Shown here piece after piece: positions 28,670-36,856 of a stretch of DNA of 64,000 nt. Position 1 is the stretch's first letter, and every line of letters starts with the position of its first letter. The stretch is from Enterobacter cancerogenus. GTDB lineage: Bacteria; Pseudomonadota; Gammaproteobacteria; Enterobacterales; Enterobacteriaceae. The translations under genes were made by a program, and so were the position numbers. The DNA is taken from positions 1-64,000 of the forward strand of contig JRUP01000004.1 in assembly GCA_000773965.1 (NCBI GenBank). The letters run 5' to 3'. A model generated the notes under the pieces. It ran no database searches, was not told where the DNA came from, and saw nothing but the letters and a program-made list of their open reading frames with translations.

Positions 28670-29566
28670 TCAGGGCACATCAAAACCGAGTGCCGCTTTG
28701 CGAATGCGGAACCACTGCTGACGATCGAGCGTGAGTTGGCAAGCGCCTGCCGCTTCGCTGACGCGCGTGGCTTTACCGGATCCGATGATTGGCAGTGGGC
28801 GGCTTGGCAATTTCATCACCCATGCATACACCACCTGTTCAATGCTGCTCGCGCCGATTTCCTGTTTGACCTGTTCAAGCTCATCACGCAGCGGCTGATA
28901 ATGCGCATCGTTAAACAGACGTCCACCGCCTAAACAGGACCATGCCATCGGGCGGATGCGCACCTGCTGACACTGGTCAAGCGTGCCATCGAGCAGCGTT
29001 GACTGTTCCAGCGGAGAGATTTCCAGTTGGTTGGTGACCAGGCTAAACGGCAGGCGAGATTGCAGCAGCGTGAACTGGGAAACGGTAAAGTTCGACACGC
29101 CGAAGTGACGCACTTTGCCGCTCTGATGCAGTGTCATAAAGGCTTCGGCCATTTCATCTGCATCCATTAGTGGATCCGGGCGATGAATCAGCAGCAGATC
29201 GAGATAATCGGTGTTGAAGTAGCGCAGGGAATTTTCCGCACTGTGCAGGATGTGACTGGCCTCGGTAATGTAATGGCCAATTTTATGTTCCGGTTTGGCG
29301 CGTGTTGCAATGCCGCATTTGGTGACAATCTGCAGTTTTTCACGCAGCCCCGGCGCCAGACGCAGCGCCTCGCCAAAAGCGGCTTCACAACCGTAGTTAC
29401 CATAAATATCGGCGTGATCGACAGTGGTGATGCCCAATGACAGATGATGCTCGATAAAAGCCACTAACTGCTGCGGCGTCATGCCCCACTCCAGCAGGCG
29501 CCAGTAGCCAACGATCATCGGTGAGAATTGAGGTCCCTGCGGGGCGATAGTTTGCGGTTGTAACAT
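28670..29566 (-). CDS. ydhF: Aldo/keto reductase YdhF
   Basis: The 298-residue NADPH-dependent oxidoreductase has a TIM-barrel fold. The catalytic tetrad is visible: Asp and Tyr in TVDHADIYGNYG (near residues 45-55), Lys in VTKCGIA and His in LLLIHRPDP. The C-terminal cofactor loop has IIGSGKATRV. A longer frame begins at 29626, but AAGGGAG upstream of the ATG at 29566 and agreement with the E. coli N-terminus (TIAPQGP) fix the start. The substrate is unknown. Confidence 0.95.
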   Translation of the reverse strand: MLQPQTIAPQGPQFSPMIVGYWRLLEWGMTPQQLVAFIEHHLSLGITTVDHADIYGNYGCEAAFGEALRLAPGLREKLQIVTKCGIATRAKPEHKIGHYITEASHILHSAENSLRYFNTDYLDLLLIHRPDPLMDADEMAEAFMTLHQSGKVRHFGVSNFTVSQFTLLQSRLPFSLVTNQLEISPLEQSTLLDGTLDQCQQVRIRPMAWSCLGGGRLFNDAHYQPLRDELEQVKQEIGASSIEQVVYAWVMKLPSRPLPIIGSGKATRVSEAAGACQLTLDRQQWFRIRKAALGFDVP

Positions 29567-29638
29567 CGGTAAACTCCCTTGAACGCGAAAGCGGAAAGCG
29601 AAGCTGGGAGTATAACGGAAAGGCAAATCATCGTTTTC

Positions 29639-29878
29639 TTAAAACAGTGAGGGTTGTTCCGGATCATGATTCTCATCGACTTTTTGTTGTCGATGCAGGC
29701 GCAGCCAGCGTTGACGACATAACCGCAACACATCACGTTTTTGCGCATCGGTAAACTTCATCCAGTTAAAGCGTTCCTCACGGCTACGCAGACAGCCGCG
29801 ACAATAGCCGCGCGCATCACTCTGACAGATGCCGCGACACGGGCTGGGAACAGGAAAGAACTCTAATTGCTCGGCCAC
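29639..29878 (-). CDS. ydhL: DUF1289 protein YdhL
   Basis: This is a 79-residue protein with the DUF1289 Cys pattern PCRGICQ and GYCRGCLRSREER, which probably binds a metal ion, followed by a basic helical tail and EQPSLF at the C-terminus. Two in-frame GTG codons occur. GTG at 29878 has GGAG at a proper distance and gives exactly the E. coli start (AEQLEFFPV), so I prefer it to 29884. Its function is unknown. Confidence 0.88.
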   Translation of the reverse strand: MAEQLEFFPVPSPCRGICQSDARGYCRGCLRSREERFNWMKFTDAQKRDVLRLCRQRWLRLHRQQKVDENHDPEQPSLF

Positions 29879-30105
29879 ATCCACTCCGGTTTAACAATAA
29901 GCTTTATATTGATAACAGCTTAGTGACATTGTGCAAAGCGTATACGTAGTTCGCCCAGATTTCATCCAGCCATCACCACGGAAATGGATATTTACCATTG
30001 TTCTCAGCGCAAAAACCTTTGGTTGGGTACTGTTTAATAAGCGTTAAGGTTTTCCTCATATTGAATTCATACGATTGTCACATTCCATCCTGCTACTGAG
30101 TTTTC

Positions 30106-31743
30106 ATGAAATTCCCGAACAAGTTACAGTGCCATGCCAGCAGTTTTAATCTGATTGCCGCCCTGTTTTTTACCCTCGTGCTCAATGCCCTGTTTCTACT
30201 GCGCGCGTGGGAAATTATCCCTTACGATCGCCTTCACGATTACCTGTTTGCTGCCAGCATTCCGGTGGTGCTGGCCTCTGCGTTCTATCTGATTTTCTCG
30301 TTGCTGGCATGGCCCTATGTTCGCAAGCCGCTGCTTATTCTGTTGGTGCTGGCTAGCGCCGCCGCTAACTACTTTATGCACAGCTTCGGTACAGTAATCG
30401 ACACCAACATGATCGAAAACGTGTTTGAGTCGGATGCTCAGGAAGCTGGAGCACTGATCAGCAGTGGTTATGTGGTGTGGATGATCTTGATGGGGTTGGT
30501 GCCCGTCGCCGCCATCTGCATGGTGCGCATTAAAACGGGCCAACGCTGGTGGTGGAGCTTGCTGCAACGCCTGGCCGGGGCGCTGGGTGCGATTTTGCTG
30601 ATTCTGCTGATGGCGGTGCTGTTCTACAAAGATTACGCTTCGCTGATTCGCAACAATAAAGGTCTGGTGAAAATGATCACCCCGGCCAATATTGTCAGCG
30701 GCACCGGTCATTACGTTGATCAGCGTTATCTGCAAGGCAGCCAGGCGCTGGTCAAAATTGGCCAGGATGCCAAAAAAGGCCCGCTGATCACCGCGGAACC
30801 AAAGAAAACGCTGGTGGTATTAGTGGTCGGCGAAACCGGACGTGCTGAGAACTTCTCTCTTGGCGGTTATGCGCGTGAAACCAATCCTGAACTGAAAAAA
30901 CAGCAGGTTATCTACTATCCCGACGCCAGTTCCTGTGGCACGGAGACCGCCATTTCTGTGCCCTGCATGTTCTCCAACATGCCGCGAGAGCATTATGACG
31001 CCAACCTGGCGCATCATCAGGAAGGCGTGCTAGATATTCTCGCCCACGCCGGGGTCAGTGTGTTGTGGCGCGAAAACGATGGCGGCTGTAAAGGGGCCTG
31101 CGATCGCGTGCCCCACACCGATATGACACAGTGGAATTTATCGCAATATTGCCACGATGGTTTCTGTCTCGATGATGTTCTGCTGCATCGTTTTGATAAC
31201 TATGTGGACAGTCTGCACAATGACGGGATTATCGTGTTGCATCAAATGGGTAGCCACGGTCCGGCCTATTATCAGCGCTATCCGGCGGAATTCCGTCGCT
31301 TTACGCCAACCTGCGATAGCAACCAGATTCAGGATTGCGATCATCAGGCTCTGGTGAATACCTATGATAACTCTCTGTTGTACACCGACGATATGGTGAG
31401 CCGCACCATTGATAAACTCAAAGCCTTGAGCGATCGCTTCAACGTAGCGCTGGTGTATCTCTCAGACCACGGTGAATCACTGGGTGAACACGGTATGTAT
31501 CTGCACGGTGCGCCTTATATGTTTGCGCCCTCACAACAGACACATATCCCACTGTTGATGTGGATGTCACCAGGCTATGCGTCGGCGTTCCACATTAACG
31601 AGACCTGTTTACGCCAGCAGGCCGCGAGTGAGAAAGTGTCGCAAGACAATCTTTTCCATACGGTTTTGGGCATGTTCAACATCCAAACGCAAGAGTACCA
31701 ACCGCAACTGGACATGATCAGATCGTGCCAAAATGCCGGATAA
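30106..31743 (+). CDS. eptA: Lipid A phosphoethanolamine transferase EptA
   Basis: EptA moves phosphoethanolamine from phosphatidylethanolamine to the 1-phosphate of lipid A on the outer face of the inner membrane, lowering negative charge and polymyxin binding. The 545-residue protein has five spans (to about residue 175) and a periplasmic alkaline-phosphatase-like domain. The nucleophile Thr is in SCGTETAISVPC (near residue 280), and zinc ligands lie in VVGETGRAENF and YLSDHGESLGEHGMYLHG. Several Cys pairs form disulfides. In E. coli it sits in eptA-basRS; here it stands alone between ydhL and nemR. Confidence 0.94.
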   Translation: MKFPNKLQCHASSFNLIAALFFTLVLNALFLLRAWEIIPYDRLHDYLFAASIPVVLASAFYLIFSLLAWPYVRKPLLILLVLASAAANYFMHSFGTVIDTNMIENVFESDAQEAGALISSGYVVWMILMGLVPVAAICMVRIKTGQRWWWSLLQRLAGALGAILLILLMAVLFYKDYASLIRNNKGLVKMITPANIVSGTGHYVDQRYLQGSQALVKIGQDAKKGPLITAEPKKTLVVLVVGETGRAENFSLGGYARETNPELKKQQVIYYPDASSCGTETAISVPCMFSNMPREHYDANLAHHQEGVLDILAHAGVSVLWRENDGGCKGACDRVPHTDMTQWNLSQYCHDGFCLDDVLLHRFDNYVDSLHNDGIIVLHQMGSHGPAYYQRYPAEFRRFTPTCDSNQIQDCDHQALVNTYDNSLLYTDDMVSRTIDKLKALSDRFNVALVYLSDHGESLGEHGMYLHGAPYMFAPSQQTHIPLLMWMSPGYASAFHINETCLRQQAASEKVSQDNLFHTVLGMFNIQTQEYQPQLDMIRSCQNAG

Positions 31744-31750
31744 GGTTTGC

Positions 31751-31770
31751 ATTAGACCGACTGGTCTAAT
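31751..31770. promoter_or_regulatory. NemR operator upstream of nemR
   Basis: ATTAGACCGACTGGTCTAAT is a palindrome of TAGACC and GGTCTA half-sites with a 4-base centre, 12 bases before the nemR ATG and 7 bases after the eptA stop. It matches the known NemR box and implies autoregulation. Confidence 0.88.
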
Positions 31771-31782
31771 ACTGTGTGGCCC

Positions 31783-32379
31783 ATGAACAAGACTGTGCAA
31801 CGCAACGAAACCCGTGAACATCTGCTCGCTACTGGCGAGCAGGTTTGTCTGCAACGCGGTTTTACCGGCATGGGCCTGAGCGAAATGCTGGCGCTGGCGG
31901 AAGTGCCCAAAGGATCGTTTTACCACTACTTCCGCTCCAAAGAAGCTTTTGGCGTGGCGTTGCTGGAACGCTATTTCGTTAACTACCTGCAGCAGGTCGA
32001 TCAGCAGTTAAATCAGCCGGGCTTGTCAGCACGAGAACGTTTGCTGGCCCACTTCCGCTATGGCGCCACGCTATTTATCGAGCAAGGCCATATCGTGGGC
32101 TGTTTGGGTGTGAAGTTATCGGCGGAAGTCTGCGATTTATCAGAACCGATGCGTGATGCCTTGCAGCATGGTGCCAGCGCCATGATCGCGACTTATGCCC
32201 GCTGTTTGAGCGAAGTCGCCGCTGAGCAGCCGTTGCCGTATGGACAAACGCCCGAGCAACTGGCACAGCGCTGTTACCTGTTGTGGCTAGGCGCCAGCTT
32301 GCAAAGCAAGATTTCACGAGAGTCAGGCCCGATTAGCCTGGCACTTGAAACCATTGAACAGTGGCTGAATGGCCACTGA
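31783..32379 (+). CDS. nemR: TetR-family repressor NemR
   Basis: NemR represses nemRA-gloA and is released by reactive chlorine, quinones and methylglyoxal through Cys chemistry. The 198-residue protein has the TetR DNA-binding domain (TREHLLATGEQVCLQRGFTGMG and PKGSFYHYFRSKEAFG) and a ligand domain. The redox-sensing Cys of E. coli (Cys106) is conserved in GHIVGCLGVKLSAEVCDLSE. The frame opens at 31774, but the ATG at 31783 gives the family start MNK. Operators flank the gene on both sides. Confidence 0.96.
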   Translation: MNKTVQRNETREHLLATGEQVCLQRGFTGMGLSEMLALAEVPKGSFYHYFRSKEAFGVALLERYFVNYLQQVDQQLNQPGLSARERLLAHFRYGATLFIEQGHIVGCLGVKLSAEVCDLSEPMRDALQHGASAMIATYARCLSEVAAEQPLPYGQTPEQLAQRCYLLWLGASLQSKISRESGPISLALETIEQWLNGH

Positions 32380-32399
32380 TTTTTAAAAACCGCAGTTTC

Positions 32400-32414
32400 T
32401 AGACGACCGGTCTA
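32400..32414. promoter_or_regulatory. Second NemR-like operator, upstream of nemA
   Basis: TAGACGACCGGTCTA carries TAGAC and GGTCTA half-sites 15 bases before the nemA ATG. It is one base shorter than the first box and imperfectly symmetric, so affinity may differ. Confidence 0.65.
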
Positions 32415-32429
32415 CTTATAGGAGTCATC

Positions 32430-33527
32430 ATGGCGAGTAAACAGCTGTTCTCCCCACTCAAAGTGGGCGCGATTACCGTACCTAACCGTGTATTTATGGC
32501 ACCGCTGACGCGTCTGCGCAGCATTGAGCCGGGCGACATCCCAACCCCGCTGATGGCGGAATATTATCAGCAGCGCGCCAGCGCCGGTCTGATCATTACT
32601 GAAGCAACGCAGATCTCTTTCCAGGCGAAAGGTTATGCTGGTGCACCGGGTTTGCATACTCAGCAGCAAATTGCCGCGTGGAAAGTGATCAACGAAAGCA
32701 TTCATGCGGCGAAAGGTCACAGCGCGGTGCAACTGTGGCACACCGGCCGTATCTCGCATAACAGCGTTCAGCCGGAAGGCAAAGCGCCTGTTGCACCTTC
32801 AGCTCTGGCTGCGGGCACGCGTACCTCGTTGCGTGCTGAAGATGGCACCGTTTACCGTGAAGATACCTCGGTACCGCGTGAATTGAGCGTGCCGGAAATT
32901 CAGCAGATCGTAAAAGATTTCGGTCAGGCGGCGGCAAACGCGCGTGAAGCCGATTTCGACCTGCTGGAGCTGCATTCTGCCCACGGCTACCTGATGCACC
33001 AGTTCCTGGCGCCGGGTTCCAACCAGCGTACCGATGAATACGGTGGCTCGATTGAGAAACGCGGTCGATTCGCGCTGGAAGTGGTGGATGCGGCGATTGC
33101 TAACTGGTCTGCCGATCGTATCGGCATTCGTATCTCGCCAATCGGAGCCTTCCAGAATCTGGAAAATGGCGCAGATGAAGAAGCCGCTGCGCTGTGGTAC
33201 ATCTCCGAACTGGGCCAGCGTGGTCTCGCGTATCTGCACCTGTCTGAACCAGACTGGGCCGGTGGCCAGCCTTACAGCGATGCTTTCCGTGCAAAAGTGC
33301 GTGCGCTATTCCCAGGCGTGATCATAGGTGCGGGTGCTTACAGCGTTGAGAAAGCTGACGACCTGATTGCACGTGGCTTGATTGATGCCGTGGCCTTTGG
33401 TCGCGACTTTATTGCTAACCCGGATCTGGTTGAGCGTCTGCAGCAAGACGCACCGCTGAATCCACAGCGTCCGGAAAGCTTCTACGGCGGCGGCGCTGAA
33501 GGCTATACGGATTACCCAAGCCTGTAA
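32430..33527 (+). CDS. nemA: N-ethylmaleimide reductase (old yellow enzyme)
   Basis: NemA is an FMN flavoprotein that reduces activated alkenes, maleimides, nitro compounds and quinones with NADPH. The 365-residue TIM barrel shows [10 protein letters not shown] near the FMN site, [32 protein letters not shown] with the His and Asn-equivalent binding pair, [17 protein letters not shown], and [16 protein letters not shown] at the phosphate site. GGAG precedes the ATG. It forms a stress operon with nemR and gloA. Confidence 0.97.
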   Translation: MASKQLFSPLKVGAITVPNRVFMAPLTRLRSIEPGDIPTPLMAEYYQQRASAGLIITEATQISFQAKGYAGAPGLHTQQQIAAWKVINESIHAAKGHSAVQLWHTGRISHNSVQPEGKAPVAPSALAAGTRTSLRAEDGTVYREDTSVPRELSVPEIQQIVKDFGQAAANAREADFDLLELHSAHGYLMHQFLAPGSNQRTDEYGGSIEKRGRFALEVVDAAIANWSADRIGIRISPIGAFQNLENGADEEAAALWYISELGQRGLAYLHLSEPDWAGGQPYSDAFRAKVRALFPGVIIGAGAYSVEKADDLIARGLIDAVAFGRDFIANPDLVERLQQDAPLNPQRPESFYGGGAEGYTDYPSL

Positions 33528-33535
33528 GAATCAAG

Positions 33536-33558
33536 CTGCCGCACCGGATGTGCGGCAG
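33536..33558 (+). terminator. Hairpin after nemA
   Basis: CTGCCGCAC, a 5-base loop and GTGCGGCAG form a 9-bp stem. The downstream tail is only partly T-rich, so read-through into gloA is possible. Confidence 0.65.
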
Positions 33559-33636
33559 TGCTGTTTCTTCAGGGCATTAACTGGCTATACTTGTTAGTCT
33601 TTGTCATTCCCTGATGACTTTTCAAAAGAGGATGTT

Positions 33637-34044
33637 ATGCGTTTACTTCACACCATGTTACGCGTTGGCGATTTGCAACGTTCTATCGATTTTTATACTC
33701 GTGTGCTGGGCATGCGCGTACTGCGTCAGAGCGAAAACACCGAATACAAATACACCCTGGCTTTCGTGGGTTACACCGAAGAGAGTGAAGGCGCGGTGAT
33801 CGAACTGACCTACAACTGGGGCGTGGACAAGTACGACCTCGGTAATGCTTATGGTCATATCGCGCTGGGCGTCGATAACGTCGCTGAGACTTGCGAGCGC
33901 ATCCGCAGTGTCGGTGGCAACGTGACGCGTGAAGCCGGCCCGGTTAAAGGTGGCACCACCATTATTGCTTTTGTTGAAGATCCCGATGGCTACAAAATCG
34001 AGCTGATCGAAAACAAACATGCTGGTCACGGCCTCGGTCACTGA
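33637..34044 (+). CDS. gloA: Lactoylglutathione lyase (glyoxalase I)
   Basis: GloA converts the methylglyoxal-glutathione hemithioacetal to S-lactoylglutathione in the cytosol. The 135-residue protein has the two glyoxalase repeats. Metal ligands of the nickel-dependent E. coli enzyme are all present: His5 (MRLLHT), Glu56 ([11 protein letters not shown]), His74 (GHIALGVD) and Glu122 (GYKIELIE). A longer frame starts at 33601, but AGAGGATG before the ATG at 33637 and the family N-terminus settle the start. Confidence 0.97.
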   Translation: MRLLHTMLRVGDLQRSIDFYTRVLGMRVLRQSENTEYKYTLAFVGYTEESEGAVIELTYNWGVDKYDLGNAYGHIALGVDNVAETCERIRSVGGNVTREAGPVKGGTTIIAFVEDPDGYKIELIENKHAGHGLGH

Positions 34045-34051
34045 TGCCGTT

Positions 34052-34079
34052 AGTCAGTCTGCTAATTTGCAGGCTGACT
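34052..34079 (+). terminator. Hairpin between gloA and rnt
   Basis: AGTCAG-T-CTGC pairs with GCAG-G-CTGACT around a short AT-rich loop. The tail is pyrimidine-rich but has no long T run, so termination strength is uncertain. Confidence 0.55.
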
Positions 34080-34152
34080 TCCCTCTCCTGCTGCACCCTC
34101 CTGTAATTTTTGCCATAATGCGCGCTGCCCCATTTCTTGCTATGAGATCCTG

Positions 34153-34821
34153 ATGTCTGAATCGAACGCCTTAAACGCTCTTCATCAACGCTTCCGTGGT
34201 TTTTATCCTGTGGTTATTGACGTCGAAACCGCCGGCTTTAACGCGCAAACCGATGCACTGCTGGAAATTGCGGCCACCACGCTCAAGATGGATGAGGACG
34301 GTTGGTTACACCGTGATGAAACCCTGCACTTTCACGTTGAGCCGTTCGAAGGCGCGATCCTGAATCCTGCGGCGCTGGCGTTTACCGGTATCGATCCCTC
34401 CAACCCTTTACGCGGCGCGGTGAGCGAATACGAAGCGCTGCATGCCATCTTCAAGATGGTGCGCAAAGGCACCAAAGATCATGGCTGTAATCGCGCCATT
34501 ATCGTGGCGCACAATGCAACTTTCGATTTGAACTTTGTGATGGCCGCCGCCGAGCGCTCCAGCCTGAAGCGTAATCCGTTTCATCCGTTTGCCACTTTTG
34601 ATACCGCGGCACTGAGCGGTTTGGTGTTGGGACAGACGGTATTGGCAAAAGCCTGCAAAGCGGCGGGGATGGAGTTTGATAGCACGCAGGCGCACTCCGC
34701 GCTGTACGACACCGAGCAAACGGCCACGCTGTTCTGTGAGTTGGTGAATCGCTGGAAACGTTTGGGGGGCTGGCCACTGGCTTTCAGTGAAGAACAGACT
34801 GAAGACGATGCCTCTGCCTGA
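34153..34821 (+). CDS. rnt: Ribonuclease T
   Basis: RNase T trims the 3' CCA turnover end of tRNAs and matures 5S, 23S and small RNAs. The 222-residue DEDDh exonuclease has VIDVETAGF (first Asp and Glu), [11 protein letters not shown] (second Asp), and [11 protein letters not shown] with the general-base His and last Asp. Basic patches for RNA binding are present (for example SSLKRNPF). The stop is followed within three bases by a tandem repeat. The E. coli neighbour lhr is absent. Confidence 0.97.
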   Translation: MSESNALNALHQRFRGFYPVVIDVETAGFNAQTDALLEIAATTLKMDEDGWLHRDETLHFHVEPFEGAILNPAALAFTGIDPSNPLRGAVSEYEALHAIFKMVRKGTKDHGCNRAIIVAHNATFDLNFVMAAAERSSLKRNPFHPFATFDTAALSGLVLGQTVLAKACKAAGMEFDSTQAHSALYDTEQTATLFCELVNRWKRLGGWPLAFSEEQTEDDASA

Positions 34822-34823
34822 TG

Positions 34824-34871
34824 GGCTGATTGGCTGATTGGCTGATTGGCTGATTGGCTGATTGGCTGATT
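34824..34871. repeat. Six perfect tandem copies of GGCTGATT
   Basis: The 8-bp unit GGCTGATT is repeated six times without error from 34824 to 34871, directly after the rnt stop codon and before the grxD terminator. Such a microsatellite is prone to slipped-strand changes in copy number. It lies in the interval where E. coli carries lhr. Confidence 0.95.
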
Positions 34872-34886
34872 GCCGTATGAGTACGC

Positions 34887-34914
34887 AAAGAAAAGGCCGA
34901 CATGTGTCGGCCTT
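34887..34914 (-). terminator. Rho-independent terminator of grxD
   Basis: AAGGCCGACA and TGTCGGCCTT form a 10-bp stem with a 2-base centre. On the minus strand it is followed by a T-rich run, 6 bases after the grxD stop. Confidence 0.88.
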
Positions 34915-34919
34915 CGCAA

Positions 34920-35252
34920 TTATTCCGCTTCTTTATACTTCTCAGCGGTTTCTTTCACCAGCGGCTGCAATTCGCCACGCTGGAACATCTCAACGATAAT
35001 GTCGCAACCGCCGACCAGCTCGCCATCCACCCACAATTGCGGGAAAGTCGGCCAGTTGGCGTATTTTGGCAATTCTGCACGGATATCCGGGTTTTGCAGA
35101 ATATCCACATACGCGAAGCGCTCACCACAGGCAGAAAGCGCCTGCACAGCCTGTGCAGAGAAACCGCAGCTTGGCAGTTTCGGGGAACCTTTCATGTATA
35201 ACAGAATCGGGTTTTCTGCGATCTGGCGCTGAATTTTTTCAACAGTACTCAT
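34920..35252 (-). CDS. grxD: Monothiol glutaredoxin Grx4
   Basis: The 110-residue monothiol glutaredoxin has the CGFS active site (KLPSCGFSAQAV, near residues 27-35), which with glutathione holds a [2Fe-2S] cluster. The glutathione-binding segments WPTFPQLWVDGELVGGCDI are present. It passes or stores iron-sulfur clusters with partners such as BolA. AAGGAAG precedes the ATG. It is slightly shorter at the C-terminus than the E. coli protein (115). Confidence 0.97.
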   Translation of the reverse strand: MSTVEKIQRQIAENPILLYMKGSPKLPSCGFSAQAVQALSACGERFAYVDILQNPDIRAELPKYANWPTFPQLWVDGELVGGCDIIVEMFQRGELQPLVKETAEKYKEAE

Positions 35253-35618
35253 TATTGCCTTCCTTAATCCTTCACTTCGTGTTTGTTTATTGTAGCGACT
35301 TCAGCCCCGCACTGAAAACGGGATTTTGCGTTACCGACCGGCTGATCGCCATGTTTGTTAAGTGCTGAGTGTACAGATAACATTTTCCTATCATTAATAA
35401 GCATGAACAAATTAATAATTAGCAATAATTTCGCTGCGTTAAACAGCTGAAATCGCTCAATTTAGCGACATTATCTACCTGGTAACAGATTAATAGAAAA
35501 AGGCCTTACCTTTTGGAAAAAAAGTGGATTAGAATTGCTTCGGCGCTGATCGTTGATCAGATTTCTCTTACTCTGCCGCAGCCTGCTTTTTGCCAGACTG
35601 CTTAACCTGTACCGGACT

Positions 35619-36407
35619 ATGCGTTTACTGATTACGCTTTTCATACTGGCTTTTGCGCAACTGTTTTTTAACGTGGCTTCTGCTTCGCAGCATGCCCCGA
35701 TTAATGCCAGTTTGCATAACGCCGAGAAAAAAAGTGCGCGCGAAGATGAGCGCCGCAAGCGACGCCCGGTTAAAACAACGGCTAAAAAGTCTCGCCTGAC
35801 GACTACCGTGCAGAAGCTAAAGCTGAAAAAGCAGAGTAAGACCGAAACCGCCTTAAATAAATCCAGCCGCAAGAAATCCCTGCTGAAGTCGCCTTTGAAA
35901 AAGTATGGCCATCAACGCCTCGCGAAAAAGTCTCCTGAGGTGGATGATGAAGTTCAGGGGCTGACCGGCATCAAGATGAGCAAATCTCACCGCCTGCGCT
36001 ATCAGAAAGCACGCGAAACCGCGATGACAAAGTTGATGGGCCAGCTGGGTAAACCTTATCAGTGGGGCGGCACTTCCCCACACACCGGTTTCGATTGCAG
36101 TGGCCTGGTGTGGTATGCCTACAAAGATCTCGTCAAATACAAATTCCCGCGCACGGCGAATGAGATGTATCACCTGCACGATGCCGCGCCCATTAAGCGT
36201 GAGATGCTGGAGAAAGGGGATTTGGTGTTCTTCCGCATCAATAATCGCGGGACTGCCGATCATGTGGGCGTTTACCTCGGCAACGGTAAATTTATTCAGT
36301 CACCCCGCACCGGTAAAGACATTCAGATTAGCGCATTGGGCGAAGACTACTGGCTGAAACACTATGTCGGTGCGCGCCGTATGATGACACCAAAAACCAT
36401 TCGCTAG
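35619..36407 (+). CDS. mepH: Murein DD-endopeptidase MepH (NlpC/P60)
   Basis: MepH cuts D-Ala-mDAP crosslinks so that new peptidoglycan strands can be inserted. The 262-residue precursor has a signal peptide (residues 1-20, ending VASA), a very Lys/Ser-rich linker to about residue 125, and a C-terminal NlpC/P60 domain. Its catalytic Cys is in TGFDCSGLVWYAY and its His in TADHVGVYLGNG. A longer frame to 35553 would need a TTG start; the ATG at 35619 places the signal peptide at the N-terminus. Confidence 0.94.
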   Translation: MRLLITLFILAFAQLFFNVASASQHAPINASLHNAEKKSAREDERRKRRPVKTTAKKSRLTTTVQKLKLKKQSKTETALNKSSRKKSLLKSPLKKYGHQRLAKKSPEVDDEVQGLTGIKMSKSHRLRYQKARETAMTKLMGQLGKPYQWGGTSPHTGFDCSGLVWYAYKDLVKYKFPRTANEMYHLHDAAPIKREMLEKGDLVFFRINNRGTADHVGVYLGNGKFIQSPRTGKDIQISALGEDYWLKHYVGARRMMTPKTIR

Positions 36408-36436
36408 TTGTTGCGCAACTTCCTGTGGCTTAGCCA

Positions 36437-36476
36437 CAAAAAAAAGCCGGACGCTTAATCAGTGCCGGCTTTTTTT
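36437..36476. terminator. Bidirectional terminator between mepH and ynhF
   Basis: An A run plus GCCGG pairs with CCGGC plus a T run around a loop of about 14 bases. The A/T flanks suit termination of both convergent genes. Confidence 0.88.
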
Positions 36477-36492
36477 ATTGATGCGTTTTGTA

Positions 36493-36582
36493 TTAATGAA
36501 GAATGGCGGTGAAGCTAAATGCAATAATCATCAACAGTGCGCCAACCGTGGTCATTAGCGCCAGCTTTAAATCTGTACTCAT
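36493..36582 (-). CDS. ynhF: Small membrane protein YnhF
   Basis: This is a 29-codon gene reading MSTDLKLALMTTVGALLMII, then AFSFTAILH. It has the same length and N-terminus as E. coli YnhF (MSTDLKFSLVTT), a single-span inner-membrane microprotein of unknown role that retains formyl-Met in E. coli. A strong ribosome binding site (TAAGGAG) lies 8 bases upstream. Its place beside purR is conserved. Confidence 0.92.
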   Translation of the reverse strand: MSTDLKLALMTTVGALLMIIAFSFTAILH

Positions 36583-36795
36583 CACTACTCCTTAGTCACA
36601 CATTTATTAGGGTTAAAACAATTTTCGCACAGCGGTGGGCAAAAATCTCGTGTTATCCGCGCTGGCTTGCTAGAATCGCCGCCTTTCGTTGCGCAACTGA
36701 TTTTGCGCATGCTGTATTTACAGCCTGCTGAAGTGATTTTCCCTGCCTGAGACGGCAGATTTGCCCCCCATTTTAGGGCGTAAAACCCTTCGCAG

Positions 36796-36811
36796 ACGCA
36801 AACGTTTAACA
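36796..36811. promoter_or_regulatory. PurR box upstream of purR
   Basis: ACGCAAACGTTTAACA matches the PurR operator core (GCAAACGTTT) with two departures on the right half. It lies 45 bases before the purR start, consistent with the known autoregulation of purR. Confidence 0.78.
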
Positions 36812-36856
36812 ATATACTTATCAGTAAGTTGCGATAAGCCGGGGAGTACCTTTTTC

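Noticed and set aside
30033..30048. PmrA box before eptA
   Set aside because: The two TTAA-type half-sites have a 10-base period in place of 11 and poor flanks; kept only as a hint in the eptA finding.
34824..34871. CRISPR array
   Set aside because: The repeats are 8 bp with no spacers, so this is a simple tandem repeat.
35553..35618. N-terminal extension of mepH
   Set aside because: It would need a TTG start and would bury the signal peptide 22 residues inside the protein.
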